Assembly (NCBI GenBank): GCA_905250115.1 | Contig: CAJNOI010000038.1 | Span: 587,812-651,811, forward strand | DNA from: Adineta steineri | Taxonomy: Eukaryota; Rotifera; Eurotatoria; Adinetida; Adinetidae | Reading direction: 5' to 3' | Length of the DNA stretch: 64,000 nucleotides | Shown here: positions 1 to 12,917 of the stretch, one piece after another | Layout: the number at the start of each line of letters is the position of its first letter | Position numbering within the stretch: the first letter of the stretch is position 1 | Program-made: the position numbers and the translations under genes | Notes under the pieces: model-generated | Database searches by the model: none | Told to the model about the DNA's origin: nothing | The model's input: the letters and a program-made list of their open reading frames with translations, nothing else

Positions 1-460
1 ATATATTTAAAAGCAAAAAAGAAATAAGAGCATTTACTTTTTGTCACTCATCAACGAGATAAATCGGTGACATTAATTACAGAGAATAATCTATAATCAA
101 AAAAACGACAAGATCGATAATTGTGTATGTAATTATCGTTGAATATTTCGGAAAATTATTATTTTTACACAATAAATTTACTTTAATATTAACATTTCCG
201 ATAGAGAATTAAATATATGTGCAATATAAGAAACATAGTGATTTGTTTGGATAATTTTTCTCTCTATTTGATTATCTCTCCTTTTCTTTCTCGGTGAATA
301 ATTTTATGACGGATAAAGTAATGTAAATCATTGATTTCCACCTACTACCTCTAAGTGATTTTCTACTTGTTCATTTACTCGAAGTAGCTCATCTTGTCAT
401 CGTCATCATCATCTTTCTTATTTTCATTCTATCAAGTTCATTACAAGTCATCAGTTCAAA
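1..460. promoter_or_regulatory. Upstream region of first peptide-precursor gene
   Basis: AT-rich sequence with no open frame of note. It presumably holds the promoter and 5' leader of the gene starting at 461. A short CATCAT-type repeat lies near 398-412. No recognisable binding site can be supported. Confidence 0.3.
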
Positions 461-793
461 ATGAAATTTTTCCATGTTATTTTAATTATTTGCTGTTACA
501 TTATTAGTCAAACAATAACCGAAGCACGTGTAACAGGACCAAGTAAAAATTATTGGCCACTTCCAGTTAATGGTGACTATCCAGGTGATTCATACCATCA
601 AAAATTTGAATCAAAAAGACAAGCTGGTATGTAAAAAGATTTGAATTTCTTGATTATTTATTCTTTTTAAAAAACTTTAGGCTGGGGTAAACGTCGTGAT
701 TTAGCAAGTGAAGATGATGATAGTGAACTTCCACCTTATCATCCATATGCAGCATTTCATAATTCAGGCCGTACATGGTTTGATTATGAATGA
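461..793 (+). CDS. Putative neuropeptide precursor (QAGW-amide type), 92 aa
   Basis: Two exons, 461-626 and 681-793, joined in phase 1 across a 54-nt GT-AG intron. The product is 92 aa and begins with a hydrophobic signal peptide (about residues 1-22, ending near TEA). After a spacer comes the segment SKRQAGWGKRRD: dibasic KR, then QAGW, then Gly-Lys-Arg-Arg. Convertase cleavage and Gly-directed amidation would release a four-residue QAGW-amide, whose N-terminal Gln could cyclise. An acidic spacer (EDDDSE) and an aromatic tail ending in DYE follow. The intron falls inside the Gly codon just before Trp, so splicing builds the peptide. The GW-amide end recalls molluscan APGW-amide and arthropod RPCH/AKH peptides, but the match is too short for a family call. 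The next gene is convergent and is also a peptide precursor. Secretion and processing are inferred. Confidence 0.7.
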
Positions 794-1058
794 ACAATAT
801 TTTTCTCTTGTTAAAATTTCGATAAAAACATATGCGCGACAAAAGAAAAGGTTTCAAATAATATAAAATAAAAAAAAAAGAGAAGTTCATATTTTCTGTT
901 CAATATAAAACAACAACGACAAAAATCGAAAAACGATCAACAACAAAAAATGCTTGCGCATCTTATTTATTAGATTTTTTTAAATATGCATGTAAATCTG
1001 AAAAGAATTAGATAACATGACTGAATCTTGCAGTGAAAGAATAAACTTTCAATTATTT

Positions 1059-1490
1059 CTATTTGTTATTAATCATACGCCGTAGACGTTGCATCATATA
1101 TTTCTTGAATGAAATATTGTCATCTTTAAAATAAGGTGGTGCCACATATGAAGAACGTTTTACAGCTAGATGAAATGCTGTTTCAACAGAAGATGATTCA
1201 TCTTCAGAGCTATCGAAATCATTCGATAATGAATCTTCATTAAATTCTAACGGTAGCGTTCTATGACCACATATGGATAGCCATGCAGATCTTTCCTCAG
1301 ATGAATATAATTGAGAATATGATTTTGAACAATCAATATTAATTAATGCTGATTCATCATCTTCTAATAAACTTCTTTTGCCAGGATTTGGATAATTCAT
1401 TAATTTTGGTCGATTATTTTTTTTAATATACCATTGAGCATTTGTTGTTAATAAAATTGAAATAAAAATTAGTAAATGTAATATATTCAT
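1059..1490 (-). CDS. Putative amidated-peptide precursor with Cys pair, 143 aa
   Basis: Single-exon frame of 143 aa with a clear signal peptide (MNILHLLIFISILLTTNA, cut predicted before QWY). The predicted mature product follows immediately: QWYIKKNNRPKLMNYPNP, then Gly-Lys-Arg. This would give an 18-residue Pro-amide, or a shorter form if the internal KK is cut. An acidic spacer comes next, then a segment with two cysteines 19 residues apart (IDCSK...LSICGH), a long acidic Ser/Glu stretch, and a basic C-terminal part with one more KR site. A Cys pair in the C-terminal propeptide also occurs in luqin/RYamide-type precursors, but the peptide itself does not match that family. I do not recognise the family. 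It is convergent with the precursor at 461-793. Confidence 0.65.
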   Translation of the reverse strand: MNILHLLIFISILLTTNAQWYIKKNNRPKLMNYPNPGKRSLLEDDESALINIDCSKSYSQLYSSEERSAWLSICGHRTLPLEFNEDSLSNDFDSSEDESSSVETAFHLAVKRSSYVAPPYFKDDNISFKKYMMQRLRRMINNK

Positions 1491-4400
1491 TTGTTCAAAG
1501 TATGAAAAGGTTTTTTGAAAATGAGATCTACAATATACAGATGTACTTAATATATATATATAGATATCTTGAAAATAAATAAGAAAAAGAAAGAAAAATT
1601 GCGGGGGAGTAGGTGTATGTGTCTAAATCAGATTTGGAAATCGACCTAGAAACATACTTACGGAGGTGTCAATAATTATTGATCCCTATCAAACAAAACC
1701 GAATTGTAATCACTGTAGAAAATTACATTTCCTCTTTATACAATGAAAGTTGATTAAAAGTATAATACATAAACAATTGACGTATATTGCTTTGCAACAT
1801 GTTACTCACACTTTCGAAACAGTTTTTGTGTTTATATATATAAAACACAATGATGAAAGGATCATTCATTCCTCTGTCACGATGATTATTTCCAATAAAA
1901 CATTCTTTTTTTTTCGAATGGTTTCATAGTATTTGATGAAGCAAAAAAAATCAAACTATCGCGCATGCCAGACGTATATTCTATACAATTTTCAAGTAGT
2001 CAACACTCGCTTAATTTATTTTCAAAATAGAAAGAATATAGTTGTCCTTGTCAGCACCATTATCTGATTAGTTTCTCAGTAGGTATCGATGCATTCAATG
2101 CACAGTTACAAGTATTAATTTATCTCGTTCATCTAATTAACGCCTACGTCAAAAGAATGCATGTAACTTCTGATTCAGATGAATATTTCTCATATATATT
2201 CATCAATATTTTTCCTCCTACAATCATATAATTAGCTCGTATAGACAGAAATATTTTCCTTAGTTATAAAATATAATTACCATTATTTTGTCATTAGTGT
2301 CTAACGCTGAATAACATATTATAAAACGTTTGTCAATATGTACTCACTCAATAATTGAAGTATATTTGCTTGTGCTTTTAGCACACACACATTTCTATAT
2401 CGAATAATTACTCCTAGAAAAAATATTATATCTTAAAGGTTTTACACTAAAAATCCAACAGTTGTATGGGTTACATTTTCTCATTGATATATATACAAAT
2501 GTAATAAAGCACAGCTGAGAAAGAACAGAATGATGGATTGGCAGCTACACATGCTACAATAGATTCTACGCCTACGCGGAGAAGAAGTCGTATGAATTAT
2601 AGATTAACTGAAATAAAGCCTTTGTTCTCAGTGATATATCAGTAACGGTTCAATTGAAATGACAGAATCGGATCTAATTAAGATTTTTATCCATCATTAT
2701 AGTTTTTCATAATGAAGGACATCTACGCAAAGATTTAATTACATGAGTCAATTGGAAAATAAGAAATGAATCAGTACTGTCAAAATTCTAAAGCATAATA
2801 ATATCAACTAATCTTAATATTACTTAATTATTAAACAGACCTGATATTTCATTAGCGATACTTCTACGAAGGATTACTCTTGTTCTAAAAACTAAACAGA
2901 ATAGTCATCATGTTCCATATGCGAACATGACAAATATTATGAATATATTTTTACAATTATTCCCTTATTATATGTATAGAATAGTCTCTAAAGTATTTGT
3001 CAATCTCAATTACTAATAAGTATTTTTGATATAATAATTAATGCTTTTACCAATGTAATTATATACAATTATAGAATAAATATTATATTTTCAATATAAA
3101 AATGAATGTACTTAGAACAAATCATTCTATCTCAATATGTCATACTAAAAATAAAATACAAATGTATAATCATGGGTCAAAGATTTGCATTGCGTGATAA
3201 AAGCAGGACTATAAAAGTCTTTTCTTCTATTATGTTAAATCCGTTTCTCAAAATCCCCCGCGTAGTTTAACTAAGAAAAGTGCTAGACATATTTACAAAA
3301 ATAATATAATCTATATCATGAGATCTAATTCATTACTTTACTGATAATACATTATCATGTAATTAATATCAATATTTGTTGTGCAAAGACTACATAGGTA
3401 TCTGTAAATGAAAGATCATATGGAGAAATATAAATAGATATTAAAAGAAGTTCGAAATGGATTTACGAGGGTAAAAAATCATTGATTTGCTCTAGATAAT
3501 AGTTACATAACTTACATGAATTAATCGTATACTTAACTATTGTCGTTGAAGCTATTCCGAAATGATATACAGTTGTTTCATGTTAAAAATAACTTAAGAT
3601 AAAAAGAAAAAGAAATGAATAGTTAGTTACCGTTAACATCTCCTTATTGTAAGTTTGTCTAATAAGGACAAGTAAAAAGAGCGAGTGCGCTCGTGTCAGC
3701 ACATACTTAATGAGCACAACTGACTTTTGAGCTATCAAACAATTTTTTTTAGAAACCTCAACACCATTCTTCTTTTAATTATTTTCTAGTGTCAGTATAA
3801 GTTTTTTTAAGTATGTACTATGAACTTCCTTTTTTTCCACTTTCCCCACGCAAAGACTCAGAATTATAAAAAGAATAATACAATTCTTCTCAACATACCT
3901 GTTCGTAGAATATTCTTTTTCTAAGAAATGTAAAGTTAATGAGATTTACACGATGTCTAGTCGTCATATTTTAATAAAAATTCTACGAACAATTCTGGCT
4001 TGAGACAGGCATTGTCTTCGAAAATATTACAAAGTTTGATTTGTGTCATGTAAAATATTCTGATGGCTTCTTTCGTAAGAAAAATTGCAAAACTTATTAT
4101 TTTGCAATTTCTGTACATACCTGTATTATAAATAGAATACAAAAATCGATTTCATTGAATATGTGGCATATACAAAAACAAGTACTTATAAATCAATTTT
4201 CATATTTCATATAATGTCGCTTATAGTCAATTGATGAAGAAAAAAAAACTACTCCAGATTTTCATATGGAATGTGATTAACAATTCATAAAATTCTAACG
4301 TTATAAAGCTAATATGACAGATGAACAACGCAACAAACAGCTTGAATACTCATTATGATCATATATCTTTATTATAATATTAAAAGAATACAGTGACGTA

Positions 4401-7400
4401 GGAAATTTCATTAAGTTAAATTTGCGCACACATATATATATGATATGCATCAAAGAGAGTTATAGATGGATGCACAAAATTGATTTAGATCTGCATGGTC
4501 TATATCATGTCATTGTGTTTTGGGATATATGATTTTTTATTATATCAAATCAGAATTTTATGAATTGATAATCTTTTTCATATAAAAATGTATAGTATAC
4601 CTTTAAGTTAATCATAATGATGAATAAAATGAATCACTCCGAATATATCCACCCTTTCAACTGAATTTATGCAAAATGTTAAGAGAATGATATATATAAC
4701 TTAGATATTTTTGGATGAAAGTAAAAAAAAGAACATGTAGTTCATTAAAATATTAGTTAGAAGAAATGGTTGATCAAAGTTGTATAATGATTGTTATTAA
4801 TAACTTGGATTTACACTTACTTGTAGATAGATCCAGAGAAAAATTTTTAGGAACATTGGAAAATCATGTCAAAGATTTTATAATGAAATGATTATTATGG
4901 ACGGCATTGTAAGCAAAACAACAAACTTCAATCATGCAGAATGGGTCAAAGACTAAAAAAAGCAGTCAACATGGACAAAATTTTCATCTAATGTGATATG
5001 ATTATTATATAAAATTTATGCTTGTATGATCGCCTTTAGAGAATATGTATCATTCATATGTGTTTTTTAATATGTCAAAGATGAATTTAGATGTTAACGT
5101 GACTTATTATTCTATAAATATCGATGTAATTTTTATAAAATATAACACATTAAATATTAGCATCTAATCAACATAATTTATGATATATGAAGTAATTCTA
5201 TTGACATCTAAATCTATCTATTCTTTGTATATTGCGTTCATTTAATATAATAATCAAGTATAGATTGTGACTTTGAGAAAGACGAAAGTGTTAACTCAGA
5301 GACATCTACATCAAATTGTAACAAAAAAAGAAGAAGATAATTAAGGAACATCTGGTTTTTTAACAACTAGGAATGCATCTTTCATTTACAATTCTATTAC
5401 AAAAAAAAGAAATCAATTATATTTATAATAAGTAGCATTCGAATAAAATAATCTCTTATATGTTATTAGAACGCTAAAAAAACATGACAAAATGATATGG
5501 GATATATATGTAAAGTCAAGATGATTATTGTTCTCTATAATTATCAAATGTATAATAAGACAGTTGATATTTCTTTTTAATATATTATTATTTCGATAGG
5601 ATACTAATGACAATCGATATTATCATAATTGAAATTTTGTGCATTTCGAATCATTATTGATTCAATTCGATAGTTGCAAAGAGTTATGAAATCTTTGAGT
5701 TTGAAAAACTTGACTTGATTAGGAATAGTATATTTATTATATACTTATATTGTCTTATCTTAATTGTCAATACATTAGTAATCAAAGATTATATTTCTAA
5801 CGTCTATACTTTCTGTCAACACACAACTATATATATATAGATATTAAAAATCAGTTTGAGAAAAAGTACATGTGTACGATATGTTATCATGTTCGTAATG
5901 TACTCTGAAGAGTTTTTACTTAATAACTGATTAATATGCTTCAAACAAGACATCAATTACTATTAGTGTAGATAAAGAAGAATCAATCGAATAAAATATG
6001 TGTAACATATGTTTTCCTGAAAAAATAATAATATAAATAGCATTGATAATTTAGAAAGCTTATCACGAAGTCTAAACTTTCTATTTTATTCCGACCACAG
6101 GATACAACACAATTTGTTTTTCTAACCAAGCTTTTACATTCTATGATTGATGATTTGATTTACAGTTAGGTATGATCGATTAGTACATATGCTGTAAATA
6201 TGGTCTCTGATTACGATCGTATTGATAATCCGATAAAAAAAATCTGAGTATGTCGTTTATTTTGGCCGAAGGGATAGAAGTTTTTTAATATCTCATGTAT
6301 TCATTAAAACTAAAACTACTTATAATCAAATTACTACTCTGTTTTTACAGTAAAAGCAATTAATCTGACCGAGATTTTATGTTATAAGAGATCTTTCAAG
6401 ATAGTTGAATTAATCTTCTAGGTAAGTTTATTATGGCGTTAAAAATCTGTTTAATGAGAAACGTTGACATTGCATGTGACACTAAAATACAATTGTTATT
6501 CTGTAATTAACTTTGAATAGCATGCCTATCTCTCTAGTTGAGATTTTATCGCATGCTGAAATAATAGGATTCTAACAAACAAATAAGCCAATTTCATTTT
6601 CTTTTGATAAAATAGGCACTCATCATCGTATTCAGAAGAATTTGCAAATAGAAAATCATTGTATGTCCTTTCTTTTGTATATATATATATATATATATAT
6701 ATGCGTGTGTGTCTTTTTATAAAAGAGTGCTATGTCTTAGTAAAATACAATCCTAATCCGTGCCACTAGCATGTCTACGTAATTCATATTAATATCTCAT
6801 TGTGTGCAAATAGAATATAAGTTTGAAGAAAGATATATAAAAAAAGGGTGTATGATGTCCTTCTACAGCTTTTTTCTTGTTTCTTATTATAGAAGAAAGG
6901 AAATATCAATGATAAGAGAAATAAGTTTCGTGTTTTTAATTATAAATAAATATGGAATAGAGAGGAGTAAAAGAAATGGCCTTGACAATTCTGTTGTGCC
7001 TGAAAATAAAGTAATTGAAGCTAGAAAAGAGAGAGAGAGTGTATGTCAGAGACAGAGAGAGAGAATGATAAGAGAGAAAAAAGATATTTCAATGGATCAA
7101 AAATAAATATATTTTCGTAATACATCGTTACCTTCATTCTATTTGTTAGTAAAAAGGAGAGAGGGGTAAAACATCGAGGTCTAAATCAATATACAAATAC
7201 TTGTCAGTTACATCAAACTATTTGAAGTTGATTGGTAAGTATAAAAGAAGAAAGATGATACTAGTAAAACCATATTTTTTTGTGGTTGTTACATATTAAA
7301 TATAATAGGCTGTATGGTAAAGTTCTGTCAGTCATCGATTTTCTTTTTTTTATAATTATTTGAAAATATTCGTTAAACTGAATATTGGTTTTTGTATTAT

Positions 7401-7435
7401 TAATTTAGATTTGATTAGAAGAGAAGAAAAAAAAC
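1491..7435. other. 5.9-kb gene-poor region
   Basis: No convincing coding exon was found in either strand. The open frames are short, AT-rich and lack splice context (for example 3957-4142 and 5413-5613 on the minus strand). A TA repeat lies at 6678-6702, and a purine-rich GA stretch near 7010-7100 creates a charged but probably meaningless frame. A short, higher-GC segment at 2520-2640 stands out. The region probably holds upstream sequence of the minus-strand peptide gene and of the GABA transporter. Confidence 0.5.
6678..6702. repeat. TA dinucleotide microsatellite
   Basis: Uninterrupted alternating T and A over about 25 bases, followed by a short GTGTGTG run. It lies about 730 bases upstream of the GABA transporter start. 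Confidence 0.9.
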
Positions 7436-9792
7436 ATGACAGAAATAAAAGAAAGAGAAAAATGGTCAGGTAATGCTGATTTTCTTTTTTCATGCATTGG
7501 TTATGCTATTGGTCTTGGAAATGTTTGGCGATTTCCTTATTTATGTTACCAACACGGTGGAGGTTAGTTTCATATTTGATATATTTTTAAATACAATTAT
7601 CTCATTTCATATTAGGAGCTTTTCTAATACCATACTACATAACATTAATATGCGGTGGTATACCTTTATTTTTCCTTGAAGTAGCTTTGGGTCAATATAC
7701 AAGTATTGGTGGTCTTGGGATATGGAGAATATGTCCAATTTTTAAAGGTAAATCAGAATTATATTATTCTTCCAAGTATAAATGAGTTTTTTTTGTGAAT
7801 GTTAATAAGGTGTTGGTTATGCTGCAGCAATAATAGCATTTTGGCTTAATTGTTATTATATTGTTGTACTTGCGTGGGGTTTATATTATGCCTATCATTC
7901 AATTAGTAGTTCATCATTATTACCATGGTCGACATGTAATAATTGGTGGAACTTAGAATCATGTCGTACATTAACACAAATGCGTAACTATTCGGCATCA
8001 GTAATATGTTCAGCATCAGATTTTACAACCGATACATCGATGGAAACATGTTTACATAATAAAAGTGTGTATTTAGCACAATATACAAGTCCTGTCAAGG
8101 AATTTTGGGAGTATATAATGTGAAAATAGCAAAAGATCCTTTATAATTTTGTTTGTATTTAGACGTAATGCACTTCAAATTACAGATGACATAAGTCAAC
8201 CAGGTTCATTACGTTGGCCATTAGTTGCAACATTAGCTATTGCTTGGTTAGGATGTTATTTTTGTATTTGGAAAGGTGTTAAATGGACAGGAAAAGTTGT
8301 CTATTTTACATCCATGTTTCCATATGTACTTCTATTCATCTTACTTATTCGTGGTATAACACTTGAAGGTGCCATGGATGGAATAAAATATTTATTTATA
8401 CCTGATTTATCAAAATTAAGAACATCTACTGTAATATTTTTCTGAAACAAAAATAACTTTAAAATTTATTTTATTTTTAAGTTATGGATTGAAGCAGCAA
8501 CACAAATATTTTTTAGTTATGGACTTGGTTTAGGTGCACTTGTTGCATTAGGAAGTTATAATAAATATCATAAGAATTGTTATAGGTAGAAAATTTATTT
8601 GTTATCAAAATATACAAAAGAAAATGATGTTTTAGAGATACACTTGTTTTGGCTGCTTTTAACGAAGGAACATGTTTAATAAGTGGTTTTGTCATTTTTT
8701 CTGTTATTGGATTTATGGCTAAAACTGAAGGAAGAAAAATTAGTGAAGTAGCTGATTCAGGTACTATAAATATAAAGAATTCATATGATTAGATTTGATT
8801 TTTTCGTTTAGGACCTGGCTTGGCATTTGTTGCTTATCCAGCTGCAGTTGCTCAATTACCATTTCCATCATTTTGGTCAGCACTATTTTTTATTATGCTG
8901 ATTTTCATTGGTCTTGATAGTCAGGTATGATTTTCTGTTATATAACTATGATTTGTATTTGTAAAAAAAAAGAATCGTCTTTTTATTTAGTTTGTTACAC
9001 TCGAAGGTTTTATAACAGCTTGCGTTGATGAATGGCCGGTTTTACGTCGTCGAAAAGAATTATTCATTGCTGCTGTTTGCTTCGTATCCTTTCTAATTGG
9101 CTTACCAACAGTTACTCAGGTAATTCATATGAATAAAATGTTTTTAAATAAATTTTATCCTGTTTTTTTTCTATAAAGGGTGGAATGTATGTTTTCAAAA
9201 TTCTTGATTATTATTCCGCTAGTGGTTGGTGTTTACTTGTATTACTATTCTTCGAATGTATAAGTGTATCATGGTTTTATGGTGCCGATCGATTCTATGA
9301 AGATATTAAAGATATGATTGGCTATTATCCGGGACGATTTTGGAAATGGTGTTGGATTGTCTTTACTCCACTTCTTTGTACTGTACGAAAAATAAATTCA
9401 CATTCAAAAAAAAAAAGAAAACATAAATTTTTCGTTGAAATTTATTTTAGAGTATTGCAATATTTAGTCTTATTGAATATGAACCAGTGAAATATAAAAA
9501 TTATCAATTTCCAACATGGGCTGAATATATTGGTTGGTGTATTGCACTTTCATCAATTTTAGCTATTCCAATTTATGCCATTGCTTTATTTGCAAGACAA
9601 ACTGGTACCATGAAAGAAGTAGGAAATATTTGTCTTTTTTTTAAATAAATTCTTTATTTTTTTTATTATTTATAGCGATGGATAAAAGTTACAACAGCAA
9701 CAATTACGCAAAATCCATCGTTAAATGGTGATGAAAATGAAACCAAACAACGTATGCTTGTTGAACATACAACAGCAATGACAAATCTCTAA
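7436..9792 (+). CDS. SLC6A1: Sodium/chloride-dependent GABA transporter (SLC6, GAT type), 595 aa
   Basis: Eleven exons: 7436-7562, 7616-7747, 7810-8110, 8163-8430, 8482-8585, 8636-8760, 8812-8924, 8991-9119, 9179-9382, 9451-9618, 9676-9792. The 595-aa product has the full SLC6 length (mammalian GAT-1 is 599). TM1 carries [20 protein letters not shown]. The second extracellular loop has the family Cys pair ([11 protein letters not shown]). [16 protein letters not shown]-like and [17 protein letters not shown] segments follow, then TM6 [12 protein letters not shown]8 LDSQF, and RKELFIAAV...DYYSASG. These match GAT transporters much better than monoamine or glycine carriers. The predicted role is uptake of GABA with Na+ and Cl- across the plasma membrane. 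TM1 has Cys-Tyr as in GAT-2/3, betaine and taurine carriers, rather than Cys-Gly as in GAT-1, so substrate preference among these is open. A polyadenylation-like AATAAA lies near 9948. Confidence 0.93.
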
Positions 9793-10876
9793 TTATACTC
9801 TCTACTATTTGCTCGTCGTTCTTCTTTTTTTTTTCTTCTTTATGTTTCTTTGCGCAATAATCTAGTCATTACTATCATTTATAGATTGTGTAGATGTTAT
9901 TTGGGATATATATTGATATATACATATATATATGTATATCTATATATAAATAAACTATCAACAGGCACGCTTTACTCCTATCAACAAAGTCGTTAAAAGT
10001 CGATGATTAAAACATAAATATAATAACGGAAAAGACACGTAGATTACTGATGACCTTGGGCTCAATCATCTTTCTTTCTCGTTATACATTCGGAACGATC
10101 AACAGAAGAAAAAGAGAGAAAAAAAACGGGGAGAGAACAGTTGATGATGGCCAGTGCTATGTACTGTTCAATGTTGACTTATGGCTCTGTGACCTCGTGC
10201 CGATGTTGAACATCGACGAGGCAAATGTAAGCAAGAAGAGAGAAGGAGAGAGAGAGACAGAGAAGAAGAAAAATACGCACCTTTCGTTCTCCATTTTTTT
10301 TTCTTTTCTTAATATGTCCTCGAACCATCCTCGTTTACTATTCTGACTATAACTAACATATTTTTCATTCTGTCTTTTTTTCATATTTTAAATGATTTTT
10401 AAATGAACCAGTGAGTAATATAAATGAACAACAAAACATAACATATCGATTTAGATTTTATTTTTTCTCTCTCTGTAAAACAGCTGACACATACATATAT
10501 CTATGTATATCATAGTCAATTTCTAATAAAGATGCCAGTCGTAGAAAGAGAAAATATAGATATATATATATATCGATTGATATTTAAACAAAAGTAATTT
10601 AATCTATTCAATTGGGTAAATTATAAAAATCGGGTAAGATGAGTTGAATTTTATGTATAGTCTATTTGTTGAATGAAAATATCAAATGTTACATTCATTC
10701 ATTCAATTAAAATACAACAAGTGAATATACATTTTTTATCAACATATTTAACCTTTTCATCGATTTTTTCTTTACATTCGTAACTATACAATTGTATGTC
10801 ACATGTACATTTCATTTTATGACTTAATTAACATTTTTACCTTGATCTACCTTTCTCCACCCTAGGAATATTTTAG
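9793..10876. other. Spacer between GABA transporter and kinesin light chain
   Basis: The first 250 bases look like the 3' UTR of the transporter. A higher-GC segment (about 10050-10230) ends in a strong donor-like GTAAGC at 10227. An acceptor-like TTTTAG directly precedes the kinesin light chain ATG at 10877. This segment may therefore be a noncoding first exon of that gene. A compact inverted repeat lies at 10193-10221. Confidence 0.4.
10193..10221. repeat. Compact inverted repeat (hairpin, 13 bp stem)
   Basis: CCTCGT then CGATGTT on the left pair with AACATCG then ACGAGG on the right. Only one base lies between the inner arms, and two unpaired bases (GC) sit in the left arm. The element is GC-rich compared with its surroundings and lies in a possible 5' UTR exon of the kinesin light chain gene. 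Confidence 0.75.
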
Positions 10877-12673
<1,797 letters not shown>

Positions 12674-12917
12674 TTATCTATTCGAATGAAATTTTACACT
12701 AGTCATATTCGCGAATGTGTTTGTTTGTTTGTTTCTAAAACATTCCATACATTTTATGTAATCGAACACATAATGTCCGTAGGATTTTTTCTTTTCTCGG
12801 GTGGTGCTTCGTTATCAAAATTTAAATTGTTATATTGTATATCTTTTTTTTTCTTTATAAACAAAAAAATTATTCAGCGCGTATTTATATATATTATTAT
12901 TTTTTTTAATTTATTTA

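Noticed and set aside
3957-5613. Minus-strand frames at 3957-4142 and 5413-5613
   Set aside because: Short, Ile/Asn-rich, with no signal peptide, motif or splice context.
6804-7106. 100-aa charged plus-strand frame
   Set aside because: Arises from purine-rich GA repeat DNA (many R/E residues); no start context or homology.
10050-10384. Overlapping frames on both strands downstream of the GABA transporter
   Set aside because: Low-complexity Glu/Lys/Arg or Phe/Ser runs; better explained as UTR or noncoding exon.
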